Assembly (NCBI RefSeq): GCF_003606385.1
Contig: NZ_CP032514.1
Span: forward strand, 2,046,001-2,110,000
Source of the DNA: Actinomyces lilanjuaniae
GTDB taxonomy: Bacteria; Actinomycetota; Actinomycetes; Actinomycetales; Actinomycetaceae
DNA length: 64,000 nucleotides
Direction: 5' to 3'
Shown here in pieces: positions 36,891 to 46,632 of this stretch (position 1 is the stretch's first letter; each line of letters opens with the position of its first letter). Made by a program: the position numbers and the translations under genes. The notes beneath the pieces are model-generated. The model did no database searches, was not told the DNA's origin, and worked only from the letters and a program-made list of their open reading frames with translations.

Positions 36891-36966
36891 GGTGCCCCCG
36901 CCCGGACTCGAACCGGGAACCTGCGGATTAGAAGGCCGATGCTCTATCCATTGAGCTACGGAGGCC
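36891..36966 (-). tRNA. tRNA-Arg (TCT)
   Basis: A 76-nt cloverleaf with acceptor GCCTCCG / CGGGGGC, anticodon loop CTTCTAA (anticodon TCT), T-arm CCCGGTTCGAGTCCGGG, discriminator A and encoded CCA. Confidence 0.96.
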
Positions 36967-37080
36967 CGTACCGACACGGTCGGCACAGTCCAAGCCTACG
37001 CCATGATGAGCAGCCGTCCCACCGACCCAGCCCTCGCGGCGATCGTGCAGTGGCCGCACGGCGTCCTCGCAGCAACGCCC

Positions 37081-39748
37081 CTACGACCCGGCCACCGAGA
37101 CCACGGCAAGATCCACCCGGGAGGAGCCGGTCTGCGCCACTAGCAGCCTGCCGTCAGCCTCCCCGCTGCGAGGCGCAGCAAGACCCACCATGGTGCCGCG
37201 GACCTGCCACAGCGCGGCACCGTCAGACAGGGAGTAGGCGACCACAGCGTCTCCCGTTGCAGTGGTACTGGTCGAGGGCTGTCCCACCTGCACCAGGAGG
37301 GCCTCTCCCCGTAGGGCCCCGAGCACGCTGATAAAGCAGGCCTCACCCGGGGAACGGTCAGGGATCTCCAGCTGGGTCCTGTTGGCGGTGACACTGCAGT
37401 CACTGGTGCTGACAACCGTCTCGACGGGCTCGTCAGGACCGAAGGCGTAGCGTACCGAGGAGCTGTGGGCAGATGCGGCGTAGGCCTCTGCCAGGGACTG
37501 TGCGTCCAGGGGCGCGGAGAGGACGGAGACCGCCTGCGGGGAGTAGGTCCCCTCCAGGGTCTGGGCCTCGGTCCCGTCAGACTCGTAGATGGTCACGCCG
37601 CTCTCGGTGACACGGGAGAAGGCCTCCTCCCCGGTAGTGATGTTGAACCCGCCGGGGTACCGGGAGGCAAGGTCCGCCTGGCCCGTCGGGACGTGGGAGG
37701 CAGATCCGTGTCCTCCTCGGGAAAGTCAGGCTCCTCCTCGCGCACGGAGGCCAGGACCGTGCCGGAGGACACAGAGACGACCTGTGTCTCCCGAGGCCGC
37801 TGTCGTGGGTCAGGACGTAGCCGTTCCTGACGACTCCCTCGCGGTAGTCGCCGCGCAGCCGCCACGCCACGCTGCCTTCTGGCGTCATCGCGACCAGGTC
37901 TCCCCGGCCCTTCTCCTCGACAAGGACCGTGCGCGTGCTGGTCGCCCCCACCCACTCAAAGGAGGAGGGGCCCGGAGGTTGCGACGTCGTACCGTCTCTG
38001 TGGACCAGGATGCTGCTCGACGGGGTCTGGCACAGCAGGGAGTCGTCGTTCCAGAAGACTGCCGTCGTACTGCACCTGCCGCTCCACACCGCCGCGCCGC
38101 CGGAGCCGGTGAGGTCGTAGAGGGACCACGCGCCGTCAGACCTGGCGGCGTAGAGGCCGCCCCCTGGGGAGCTGATCCCTTCCGAGACCCCGGAGACGCG
38201 CAGGTCCTCACGGACGTCATCTCCCGCTGGTACCGAGAGCAGCCAGCCCGGGTCGGCGACGGTGGCCTCACGGGCTCGCCACCACCACGTCGTCACCGTT
38301 GCCGCCGCAGCCACGGCGACGACCAGGGCGACCACGACGACAGGCACGAGCCTCCGCCCAGGGCGTCCGGAGGACCTGGAGGTCGAGGACCGCCCGCTCC
38401 CGGGAGCTGTGGCCACGGCAGGACCGGCCGGGCAACCGTCCACGTAGCCGTAGACCGACAGGCTAGCGGCACTGTCAGCCCCGTCAGGCCCGCCAGCACT
38501 ACGGTCCGGGGTGCCACCCGTGCTGCTGCTCCTGCTGCCCGCACCATCCGGCTCGGGCGGGACCGCTCCCGAGGGTCCGGCTGGCGGCAGGGTAAGCGCC
38601 CTCTCAGGAGCGCCGCCGGGCTGCCTCCCGCCGGAGCCGGGAGAGGGAGCAGGCAGGCCAGAAGAGGTTCCCGGGGGCTGCACCTGCCGCGCCAGGGGCA
38701 GGGTGGGACTAGCAGTCACGGCAACCGTGGTCTCCTGGGCAGGCCCGGCCTTCCCGACACTCTGCTCTACCTGACGACCGACGCCGTGCTCCGCGTCCCA
38801 CTCGTAGGGCTCAGGCGAGAGGCTCGACCGTGGGGGCTGGGCAAGAACCGGTGCGGCAGGCAGGTCCGCCAGCTGGCTGCGCATCAGCGTAAGCCGACGG
38901 GCAACCTCCCTGGCATCGGGACGCGCAGCGGGGTGCTTGCTCAGCATCGAGATGATCAGTTCCCAGAGGGGGTCCGCGACGCCCTGAGGACGTCCTGGGT
39001 CGTGCCGGGCGTGCTGCGCCAGCAGCTGGGGAGCCTGCCCGACGAAGGGAGGGGTTCCGCAGGCCATCTGGTAGAGCACGACTCCCAACGAGTACACGTC
39101 CGCCGCCGGCGTCGGAGGCTGCGAGGAGAGGATCTCGGGAGCCATGTACAGCGGAGTCCCGACCGCACCCGTGGCATGAGCGGCGGCAAAGGTGTCGCAG
39201 ATACGAGCCACGCCGAAGTCGGCGACCCGGGGCCTGACCCAGGCCCCGCCCGGCAGGCGCACCGGGGAGGCAGGGGCAGATCCTGGCCCTCCTCGCAGCG
39301 CTCCCACCGGCTCCAGTAGGATATTGGCGGGCTTGACGTCACGGTGTACCACTCCCGCTTCGTGCACGGCAGTCAGTCCCTGAGCGACACCTGCACCCAG
39401 TCCGGCCAGGTCCGCGGGCCTCAGCGAGCCCTCCTGCCGGACAAGGGCGCGCAGGTCACCTCCCCCCACGTAGTCCATGACGATCGCGAAGGTGGACCCC
39501 TCAATGACGACGTCACGGATCGTCACCACAAAGGGACTGCGCACCCGCATCAAGGTGGATCGCTCCTTGATGAAGCCCTCAACCACACCGGGAGCTTCCA
39601 CCAGCTCCGCACGCAGCACCTTGAAGGCCAGGACCTCGCCCGATTCCACGCGGCGCCCGCTCCACACCTCCCCCTGCGCCCCGGAGCCGACGCGGCGGTC
39701 CAGCACGTAGGAGCTGCCCAGGCTACGGGGAGCTGGTACATCGGTCAT
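37081..39748 (-). CDS. Receptor-like Ser/Thr protein kinase, two frameshifts
   Basis: PknB-type eukaryotic-like kinase, about 889 aa once corrected. Kinase domain about 12-285: VGSGAQGEVW, catalytic lysine in LAFKVL, HRDVKPAN, DFGVAR, APE. A Pro/Ser/Gly-rich linker follows, then one membrane helix (VPVVVVALVVAVAAAATVT) and an extracellular C-terminal region with WSLYDLTG-like repeats suggesting a beta-propeller sensor, not PASTA domains. The sensor is split into three frames, joining near 37800 (DSGL|RETQVV) and 37694 (DLPP|VPTGQAD). Each junction needs one added base. ATG 39748 was preferred to the adjacent GTG. Confidence 0.83.
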
Positions 39749-39967
39749 CACGGCTCCAGGAGGTCATCAGGCGTCGACTGGCAGGGGGCTGCACCCGTGA
39801 CCCTACCGTCACCTCCCCTATGCTGTCCCGCAGCACCCGCAGCCCGGGCCGGACTGCGAGAAGGCACGCCCTCCCCGCCCCCTGTGACCTGGTCCTGCGA
39901 CGCCGTCGAGGGTCCCTCGGCACGACAATCGACGGGACAACAGACAGGGCGGCTATGGTAGGGGCCT

Positions 39968-40618
39968 GTGAGCCGACAGATGACGACCTCCGACCCGCTC
40001 GTGTGGGTCGACTGCGAGATGACTGGCCTGGACCTGGGCACCGACGCGCTCCTTGAAGTTGCCGTCGTCGTGACTGACTACGACCTCAGCCCCCTGGCCG
40101 AGGGCATCGACGTCCTCATCCGCCCCCCTGAGGAGGCGCTGCGGACCATGAGCGACCACGTACGCACCATGCACACCTCCTCCGGGCTGCTGGAGGAGCT
40201 GCGCAGCGGACTCAGCCTCGACCAGGCCCGCAGCACGGTCATGGGCTACATCAGGACCCTGGTCCCCGACCCGGGGACCGCTCAGCTGGCCGGCAACTCT
40301 GTCGGCACCGACAAGTCATTCCTGGCACGTGACATGCCTGAGCTCGTCAACCACCTGCACTACCGGATCGTCGACGTCTCCTCCATCAAGGAGCTGGCCA
40401 AGCGCTGGTACCCGCGCACCTTCTTCCACGCCCCGGACAAGGTCGGCGGGCACCGCGCCCTGGCTGACGTGCTGGAGTCCATCGACGAGCTGCGCTACTA
40501 CCGCTCCATCCTCTTCCCCCAGGGCGAGGGTCCCTCCTCCGAGGAGTGCAAAGCGGCGGCGGCAGCTGTGACGGCCAGCCCCACCTCCCGGGTCCGCCGC
40601 GCCCCATCCCCCTCCTGA
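39968..40618 (+). CDS. orn: Oligoribonuclease
   Basis: 3'-5' exonuclease of the DEDDh family that degrades 2-5 nt RNAs, including pGpG from cyclic di-GMP turnover. The 216-aa product shows LVWVDCEMTGLDLGTDALLEVA (first DxE), GNSVGTDKSFLARDMPEL, and the terminal HRALADVLESIDELRYYR (H and D of DEDDh). GTG 39968 is used; ATG 39980 is possible. A TATGGT box lies 8 nt before the GTG. It is divergent to the kinase gene. Confidence 0.96.
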   Translation: MSRQMTTSDPLVWVDCEMTGLDLGTDALLEVAVVVTDYDLSPLAEGIDVLIRPPEEALRTMSDHVRTMHTSSGLLEELRSGLSLDQARSTVMGYIRTLVPDPGTAQLAGNSVGTDKSFLARDMPELVNHLHYRIVDVSSIKELAKRWYPRTFFHAPDKVGGHRALADVLESIDELRYYRSILFPQGEGPSSEECKAAAAAVTASPTSRVRRAPSPS

Positions 40619-40744
40619 CCCTGCGCCCCGGCCCTGTCGGCTGGCGGCCTCGCAGGCACCTCTCCGCCCAGGCCTGACCGCGTCGCCCGGACGCTGCGTG
40701 AGGATCCCGACCCGCCGACGTGACACAGCGCACCGGAGCCTCGT

Positions 40745-40774
40745 TTGGCCCCGGCGTCAGCAAGCCGATAAAGT
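40745..40774 (+). promoter_or_regulatory. Candidate promoter of tRNA-His
   Basis: TTGGCC (40745-40750) and TAAAGT (40769-40774), 18 nt apart. The expected transcription start is about 20 nt before the tRNA. Confidence 0.4.
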
Positions 40775-40804
40775 ACCGACTCGTTGCGAGTGCGCTCGCA
40801 CACG

Positions 40805-40880
40805 GTGGCTGTAGCTCAGTCGGCAGAGCGCCTGGTTGTGGTCCAGGAGGTCGCGGGTTCAAACCCCGTCAGCCACCCCA
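40805..40880 (+). tRNA. tRNA-His (GTG)
   Basis: A 76-nt cloverleaf with acceptor GTGGCTG / CAGCCAC, anticodon stem CCTGG / CCAGG around loop TTGTGGT, T-arm CGGGTTCAAACCCCG and encoded CCA. The G at 40804 can serve as the extra 5' G that tRNA-His needs, opposite discriminator C. Confidence 0.95.
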
Positions 40881-41334
40881 GAGCCAGGATCCCGCCATGG
40901 GCGCGATCCACAGCTCCTCGGGGCCGCCCGCCCTGGCTGCGGCCGCCACGCCGGGACAAGGACGTTCCTCGCGCCACCTCCCTGACCCTACGTCACCGCC
41001 GCGTCCCTCTGACAGCCTTCCCTACCCACCCTTGTCTGCCCACTGCCCTCGCCGGACAGGCACGTGGTCGGCCCTGGTGCCGACAGCGGTCACTCCCCGC
41101 ACCAACGGAGCCCCGGAGCAGACGCAGGAGTCGCTCCCGACGCACCTGGGCACGACACACCGGGACGTCGGCCTCCTGCCCCTGAGCCCGCTCCAGATTT
41201 CTCCGTGTACACTCGCAATGAATTATCACGAACCGGTCACCTCTGTGGCACAAGGGGCACGCGGTGCCCCAGGCCACGGCCGGAGCAGCGGGGACTCCCC
41301 TACGAACGGGACCAGCACAAGAGAGGCAGGCGAC
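40881..41334. other. Upstream region of the polysaccharide operon
   Basis: About 450 nt between tRNA-His and the initiating sugar transferase, without a credible gene. A TACACT box at 41208-41213 in a locally AT-richer stretch could be the operon promoter, leaving a long 5' leader. The ATG at 41218 is in frame with the transferase, but the extra residues it would add are not conserved-looking. Confidence 0.45.
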
Positions 41335-42009
41335 GTGACCACCAGCGACACAAGGGACGTGCTGTCACGACCGAGCGGCACCGGCACCACCTGGACAGAG
41401 TCAGGCTCCTTCTACGCCCGCTACGGAAAGCGCGCCGTGGACCTGGCGGCGGCTGTGGCCACCCTGCCTGCTCTTGGCGTACTCACCATCGGCGTCGGTC
41501 TTGCCGTCGCGCTGGACGACCGCGGGCCGGTCTTCTTTCGGCAGGAGCGGTGGGGTCGACGGGGCACGCCCTTCAGGATCGTCAAGTTCCGCTCCATGTC
41601 CGTGGGTGCACGCGACGTACGCAACGCGGACTCCTCTACGCTGGCCAGCCGTCACGACTCGAGAGTCACGCGCGTGGGCAGGGTGCTGCGCCTGACCTCT
41701 GTCGATGAGGTGCCGCAGATCATCAACGTCCTCAGGGGGGAGATGAGCCTCATCGGCCCCCGCCCCAACCTCGCCACCAAGCCCCTGGAGAGCATGGGAC
41801 CTGACGAACGACGGCGGCTGTCCGTGAGACCGGGGATCACCGGCTACAACCAGGCCTTCTACCGCAACTCCTCCTCCCTGGAGGAACGCTACGCAGCCGA
41901 CTGCTACTACGTGGACCACCTGTCCCTGGGCCTGGACCTGAGGATTCTAGCGCGCACACTGCGCACTGTCTTGGCACGGGAGCAGGTCTACACCGAGGAG
42001 AACCGATGA
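41335..42009 (+). CDS. Undecaprenyl-phosphate sugar transferase (initiating enzyme)
   Basis: A 224-aa member of the bacterial sugar transferase (WcaJ/PglC-like) family that moves a sugar 1-phosphate onto undecaprenyl phosphate. One N-terminal hydrophobic re-entrant helix (about 34-60), GPVFFRQER, PFRIVKFRSM, LRLTSVDEVPQIINVL (the DE-containing active site), and GPRP. The small size indicates the monotopic PglC-like type. The preferred start is GTG 41335 after GAGGCAGG. The end overlaps the next gene (ATGA). First gene of the surface-polysaccharide cluster. Confidence 0.93.
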   Translation: MTTSDTRDVLSRPSGTGTTWTESGSFYARYGKRAVDLAAAVATLPALGVLTIGVGLAVALDDRGPVFFRQERWGRRGTPFRIVKFRSMSVGARDVRNADSSTLASRHDSRVTRVGRVLRLTSVDEVPQIINVLRGEMSLIGPRPNLATKPLESMGPDERRRLSVRPGITGYNQAFYRNSSSLEERYAADCYYVDHLSLGLDLRILARTLRTVLAREQVYTEENR

Positions 42010-43262
42010 CCACCGCCCCTGGCAGCCTGCCCGGCAGCCCGCCTCCGCCTGCCGCAGACCACCACGGGCAGCGGGTCCTGATCCTGGGCGCCTCGCTGCT
42101 GCAGGTTCCTATGATTCGCCGCGCCCGCGACCTCGGCATGCGGCCTGTTGTCGTGGACATGGATCCTGCGGCGCCAGGGGTCTGCCTGGCGGAGGAGTTC
42201 CACGCCGTCAGCACCAACGACATCGACACCGTCCTCGACGTCGCACGTGCCCACGACATCCACGGCGTCGCGACCGTGGGTACCGACATGCCGGTACGCA
42301 CCATTGCCGCTGTAGCACAGGCACTGGGGCTGCCTGGCGTCTCCCCGACCACGGCACTGACCTGTACTGACAAGGCGGTCATGGCCCAGGCCTTCGCCGA
42401 CGCCTCCCTACCCCACCCCGCGTTCAGGACCGTCTCCGGGATGGCAGAGCTGGAGGAGGCGGTTGCCCAGATCGGCCTGCCCTGCATCCTCAAGCCCCTG
42501 GACTCCTCCGGCAGCAGAGGAGTCATCCAGGTCAGCTCCGCTGACCAGCTGCCCACTGCCCTTGACTACACCAGGAGAGTCACCAGGGACGTCTCGCCAT
42601 CGGGACAGGTCCTAGTCGAGGAGCTCCTCACCGGCCCCGAGATCAGCTGCGAGGTCCTGTGCATCGCTGGCACCGCCCATGTCGTCGCCCTCACTGACAA
42701 GGCTACGACCGGCGCACCGCACTTCATTGAGACCGGGCACACACAGCCCGCTGTCCTGGACGCCCCGACCACCGCAGCTGTCACCAGCCTTGTCCAGGAC
42801 ACGGTCGAGGCGACAGGAATCACGGACGGACCGGCTCACATCGAGATGATCCTGACCTCGACCGGACCTCGGCTCGTCGAGCTGGGCGCACGAATGGCCG
42901 GGGACTTCGTTGCCTCCCACCTGGTCCCGCTGACCACCGGGGTGGACTTTATCGGCCTGGTGCTGCGCCAGGCCTGCGGGGAGCCCATCGATCCCCCCAT
43001 GCCGCGACCGCAGGGCGGGGCGGTGCGCTTCCTTGACGCCCCCCAGGGGACGCTCGTCAGCTTCCGTGGCCTCACCCAGGCACATGGGCTACCTGGTGTG
43101 CGAGAGGTGCTTCCCCTCGCCCGGGCGGGACAGCGCATCGGCGGCCTGCACTCAAGCACCGACCGCGTCGGTGTGGTCATCGCCCAGGGGAAGGACCACG
43201 ACGACGCAGCGCGTATCTGCGAGGCGGCCAGGAATCTCATCACCGTGGAGGTACAGCCATGA
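42006..43262 (+). CDS. ATP-grasp ligase, first of a tandem pair
   Basis: A 418-aa enzyme with an N-terminal Rossmann-like pre-ATP-grasp domain (RVLILGASLLQVPMIRRARDLG, then VGTDMPV), a central ATP-grasp (LPCILKPLDSSGSRGVIQV, VEELLTGPEISCEVL), and metal-binding ARMAGDF. It belongs with CarB/PurK-like amide-forming ligases. The reaction goes through an acyl phosphate. In this locus it may attach an amino or organic acid to an amino-sugar precursor; the substrates are not known. Overlaps both neighbours by ATGA. Confidence 0.85.
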   Translation: MTTAPGSLPGSPPPPAADHHGQRVLILGASLLQVPMIRRARDLGMRPVVVDMDPAAPGVCLAEEFHAVSTNDIDTVLDVARAHDIHGVATVGTDMPVRTIAAVAQALGLPGVSPTTALTCTDKAVMAQAFADASLPHPAFRTVSGMAELEEAVAQIGLPCILKPLDSSGSRGVIQVSSADQLPTALDYTRRVTRDVSPSGQVLVEELLTGPEISCEVLCIAGTAHVVALTDKATTGAPHFIETGHTQPAVLDAPTTAAVTSLVQDTVEATGITDGPAHIEMILTSTGPRLVELGARMAGDFVASHLVPLTTGVDFIGLVLRQACGEPIDPPMPRPQGGAVRFLDAPQGTLVSFRGLTQAHGLPGVREVLPLARAGQRIGGLHSSTDRVGVVIAQGKDHDDAARICEAARNLITVEVQP

Positions 43263-44560
43263 GCACCCCAGAACAGCACCGCCAGGGAGCACGCCAGGGC
43301 CCGGCCTCAGGGCGCCGCGTCCTTGTCATCGGCGCGGGACGCGGGCAGACCGGCCTCATTCGCGCCGTCAGGCGCCTGGGAGCCACCGCGGTCGTCGCCA
43401 CCCGCGTCGAGCCGCACCTGCCCGGGATCGCCGAGGCCGACGAGGTCCTGGCCGCTGACATCCTCGCTGTCGACGACGTCGTGGATGCCGCCCGGCAGGC
43501 CGGGGTCGACGCGGTCGCCACCAGCTGCCTGGACACCGGGCTGGAGGCTCTGGGCGCGGTGGCGGACACCCTGGGACTGCGAGGCCTGAGCCGCCAGGCC
43601 GCACGCCTGTGCTCCGACAAGCTGGCGATGAAGAAGCGGCTGGCGCAGGCGGGTGTCCCGACAGCAGCCTACGTGGCGGTCTCCTCCTGTGAGCAGGTTG
43701 GTCCCGCGCTGGAACGCACTGGCCTGCCCGCAGTAGTCAAGGCCACCGACCTTCAGGGCTCCAGCGGAGTCTTCATGGTGGACACGCCTCAGGAGGCGGC
43801 ACAGGCCTGGAGCACAGCCGCCAGCCTCAGCAGAAGCGGACGCGTCATCATCGAGCGTCTCCTGACAGGACGCGAGTTCGGCGCACAGGCCTTCGTCCAC
43901 GACGACCAGGTGCTCCACGTCACCGTCCACGGTGACGACCTCGCTCCGGGAGAGGTGCCCGTACCTGTGGGCCACCACGTCCCCATGGAGGCCGACCCTG
44001 GGCTGCTGGAGCAGGCCGACCGAGTCGTCCGGCAGGCCGTCAGCGCTCTAGGTCTGCGTAACTGCGCGGTCAACGTCGACCTCATGGAATGCGACGGCGT
44101 CGTGCACCTCATCGAGCTGACTGGACGTGCCGGCGCCAACGGCCTGCCCGAGCTCATGTCGACGGTCTACGGCCTGGACTACTACGAGATGGTCGCTCGC
44201 GAGGCGCTGGACCTTGACGTGCTGGAGACGTGGCGGGGCCGCTCCCCCTGGGACGGCGCTGCGCTGGCCATCATGCTCATCGACGCCGATGCCCGGGGCA
44301 CCGTCACCGGCATCCACCGTCCCGACAGGCTGCCCGGGTGGGTCACCGACCTGCAGGTCTTCACGAACGTGGGCGACGTCCTGGAGGGGTTCACCTCCTC
44401 CAACGACTGTCTGGGCCAGGTGGTGGTTCGAGGATCCACCCTGGCAGAGTGCCGCGAGCGTGCCGCCTACATTGACGCGCAGGTGGTCCTGGCCACGGAC
44501 AATGCGGGAACAGGTGCACGGACAGGTGAGACAGTCTCCACGCCGGGGACACGGTCATGA
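43259..44560 (+). CDS. ATP-grasp ligase, second of a tandem pair
   Basis: A 433-aa paralogue of the preceding gene: RRVLVIGAGRGQTGLIRAVRRLG, SCLDTGLEALGAV, LPAVVKATDLQGSSGVFMV, IIERLLTGREFGAQAFV, then ELTGRAGANGLPEL as the metal site. It has a long C-terminal domain (about 320-420). Sequence divergence from its partner is high, so the two probably act on different substrates or successive steps, not as simple duplicates. Coupled to both neighbours by ATGA overlaps. Confidence 0.85.
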   Translation: MSTPEQHRQGARQGPASGRRVLVIGAGRGQTGLIRAVRRLGATAVVATRVEPHLPGIAEADEVLAADILAVDDVVDAARQAGVDAVATSCLDTGLEALGAVADTLGLRGLSRQAARLCSDKLAMKKRLAQAGVPTAAYVAVSSCEQVGPALERTGLPAVVKATDLQGSSGVFMVDTPQEAAQAWSTAASLSRSGRVIIERLLTGREFGAQAFVHDDQVLHVTVHGDDLAPGEVPVPVGHHVPMEADPGLLEQADRVVRQAVSALGLRNCAVNVDLMECDGVVHLIELTGRAGANGLPELMSTVYGLDYYEMVAREALDLDVLETWRGRSPWDGAALAIMLIDADARGTVTGIHRPDRLPGWVTDLQVFTNVGDVLEGFTSSNDCLGQVVVRGSTLAECRERAAYIDAQVVLATDNAGTGARTGETVSTPGTRS

Positions 44561-45801
44561 GGCGCCTGGTCCTTCTTGCCAACGCCTTCCCCTTCGGCAC
44601 CTGGGAGACCTTCCTGGAGACCGAGCTGGAGTACATGGACAGCTTCGACGCGGTCGAGGTCATGTCCCTGTCGGTGCGTGCGGACCAGCGGCTGCGCAGG
44701 CGCTCACTGCCCTACGCCAGCATGCGGGCACACCCGATCGCCTTCCGGTCCCGGGTCTTCTACCTGCTGGCCTCCATTCGCGTCCTGCCAGACGTCAACC
44801 TCTACAAGGAGCTGCGTCATCTGCGCCGCACCGGGCGCCTCAGCGCCGCACGGGTGGTGACCCTGTTCGTGTTCCTCAGCCGCGCCCACCACGAGGCCCG
44901 GGTCTGCCGTCGTCTCCTGAGGCAGGCAGGCGCCCGTGACGACGAGATCGTGTTCTACTCCTACCGCTTCAACTACCAGCCCTACCTCGCCTGGCTGCTG
45001 CGTCGCCACTTCCCGCGATCAGTCTCGGTAGCACGGGCGCACCGCGCCGACCTGTACGAGGAGCTGGCACCTACGGAGTACCTGCCACTGCGTGAGCACA
45101 CTGTCACCCACCTGGGAAAGATCTACTGCATCGCCGACCACGGCAGGAACTACCTCGTCAGCAGGTTCCCCTGGGCCGGGGACAGGACCGTCGTTGCGCG
45201 ACTGGGCACCACCGACCACGGCACCGCGTCGCAGTGGCCGTCACGGTCCCCCCTGAGGGTTGTCAGCTGCTCCACCATCACCCCGGTCAAGCGTCTCGAG
45301 CTCCTCCTCGAGGCCCTAGCGGGATCCCGGCACCCTGTCGAGTGGGAGCACTTCGGCGAGGGGCCGCTACGGAACAGCCTCGAGCACAGGGCGCGCTCTC
45401 TCCTTCCCCCGCACGTGTCGCTCAGGCTGCACGGCTTCGTAAGCAACACCCAGCTCGTCAAGAGCTACGTCGCCCAGGCGCGCCACGTCCTGGTCAACGT
45501 CAGCTCCTCGGAGGGCGTCCCCGTCTCAATCATGGAGGCCATGTCCACCGGGATACCAGTCATCGCCACGGACGTCGGCGGCACCGGGGAGATCGTCCTC
45601 GACGGGGTCAACGGCATCCTGCTTCCCGCCGACCCCTCCCCCGAGCAGGTCCGACAGGCCGTGGAGCGCATAGCCACCATGGATGACGGTGACTACACGC
45701 GGCTGCGCCAGGCGGCCCGCCGTACCTGGCAGGAGCGTTGCGACGCTCGGCACCTGTACACGACCTTCGCGGCGGAGCTCACGGGGCTCAGCCACCGGTA
45801 G
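44557..45801 (+). CDS. Glycosyltransferase family 4
   Basis: A 414-aa GT-B glycosyltransferase. The N-terminal half is variable (LLANAFPFGTWETFLETEL, resembling WcaL/colanic-acid types). The C-terminal donor-binding half has VVSCSTITPVKRLELLLEAL, HGFVSN, and the EX7E motif region SEGVPVSIMEAMSTGIPVIATDVGGTGEIV. It adds one sugar to the lipid-linked repeat in the cytoplasm. The final gene of the tightly overlapped first block. Confidence 0.92.
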   Translation: MRRLVLLANAFPFGTWETFLETELEYMDSFDAVEVMSLSVRADQRLRRRSLPYASMRAHPIAFRSRVFYLLASIRVLPDVNLYKELRHLRRTGRLSAARVVTLFVFLSRAHHEARVCRRLLRQAGARDDEIVFYSYRFNYQPYLAWLLRRHFPRSVSVARAHRADLYEELAPTEYLPLREHTVTHLGKIYCIADHGRNYLVSRFPWAGDRTVVARLGTTDHGTASQWPSRSPLRVVSCSTITPVKRLELLLEALAGSRHPVEWEHFGEGPLRNSLEHRARSLLPPHVSLRLHGFVSNTQLVKSYVAQARHVLVNVSSSEGVPVSIMEAMSTGIPVIATDVGGTGEIVLDGVNGILLPADPSPEQVRQAVERIATMDDGDYTRLRQAARRTWQERCDARHLYTTFAAELTGLSHR

Positions 45802-46632
45802 CACCCCAGGGTGGCGGCTGTCCCCACCCGGCTTGTAGCAGCAGCACCTGCACAACGCCCGCGGATTCCACCACCACAACCAGGGCACAGCTGTCAGATC
45901 CTTCCAGATACGGTGCCCGCTAAACAACCCGCACAAGCAAAGACAGGCATCACACCGCATTCTTTTCATCGACACTTGATCAGCAGGAGAGCGGACCAGG
46001 CAACCGCCACATTTAGAGGTTTCCTCAACCGGAAATGCGACCAGTGGGGCATGAAACACAATTCCGTGACCGCCCACTGAAATAACGCTCAAAATTTCCA
46101 GAGAGAACACTCGACCATTGAACTGCTGATAGGGTCAGACCCGGCGACAGGAGCAGGTGCACCCGTTTTAGTCTGGCGCGACACGCCGACAGGAGCCCGG
46201 CGGGCACAGCCCGAACGACAGCACCAGACGTAGGGGCGCCAAGGCGGGAGTAACAGCGGCAGAAGGAGCCGACCTGCCGAAACCGAGAGCCAGGAGACCC
46301 TCGCGGCACAACGGTGTGGCAAAAAACACCACGGACATCACCGCGAGAGAAGCGCCGTGAATGAATCCAGGTACCAGCAGGACGTTCTTCACGCAGATCA
46401 GCCGGTCAAGGGCCGCATAGAACACCGCTGTCGGACTTCTCCCAGACAGATACATTGCCCCACCCAGAAAGTGTGACATAGTTATGGTGATGTTACTGCC
46501 CCCTTCCTGGCGCTGCCCGGCCGCCCCGACCGGACCCTGCCGGTCGTCGGCACGCTATGCACCCGGAGCGCAGCAGCACACAGCGCAGGTCGCCACCAGG
46601 CGACCCGGGACCCGAAAGCGAGTATTCAGCAG
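45802..46632. other. 831-nt gap inside the polysaccharide locus, compositionally distinct
   Basis: The stretch 45880-46130 is clearly richer in A and T than its surroundings and no supported gene covers it. The two transcribed blocks of the locus are separated here, so it must contain the promoter of the second block, and it may mark a recombination junction. One weak minus-strand frame (46168-46479) is listed separately. Confidence 0.5.
46168..46479 (-). pseudogene. Possible remnant of a membrane-protein gene
   Basis: A 103-aa frame with hydrophobic stretches (VLLVPGFIHGASLAVMSVVFFATPL and later LAPLRLVLSF) oriented against the cluster. No convincing ribosome binding site or homology is recognised, and it could be chance. 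It is recorded because it lies in an AT-richer gap and looks more membrane-like than random frames in this genome. Confidence 0.25.

Noticed and set aside
36891..36966. Integrated element at tRNA-Arg
   Set aside because: No integrase and no duplicated tRNA end were seen within the window; flanking genes look like ordinary chromosome.
40720..41334. N-terminal extension of the sugar transferase over tRNA-His
   Set aside because: The extension passes through the tRNA gene and a Pro/Arg-rich stretch; family members start near 41335.
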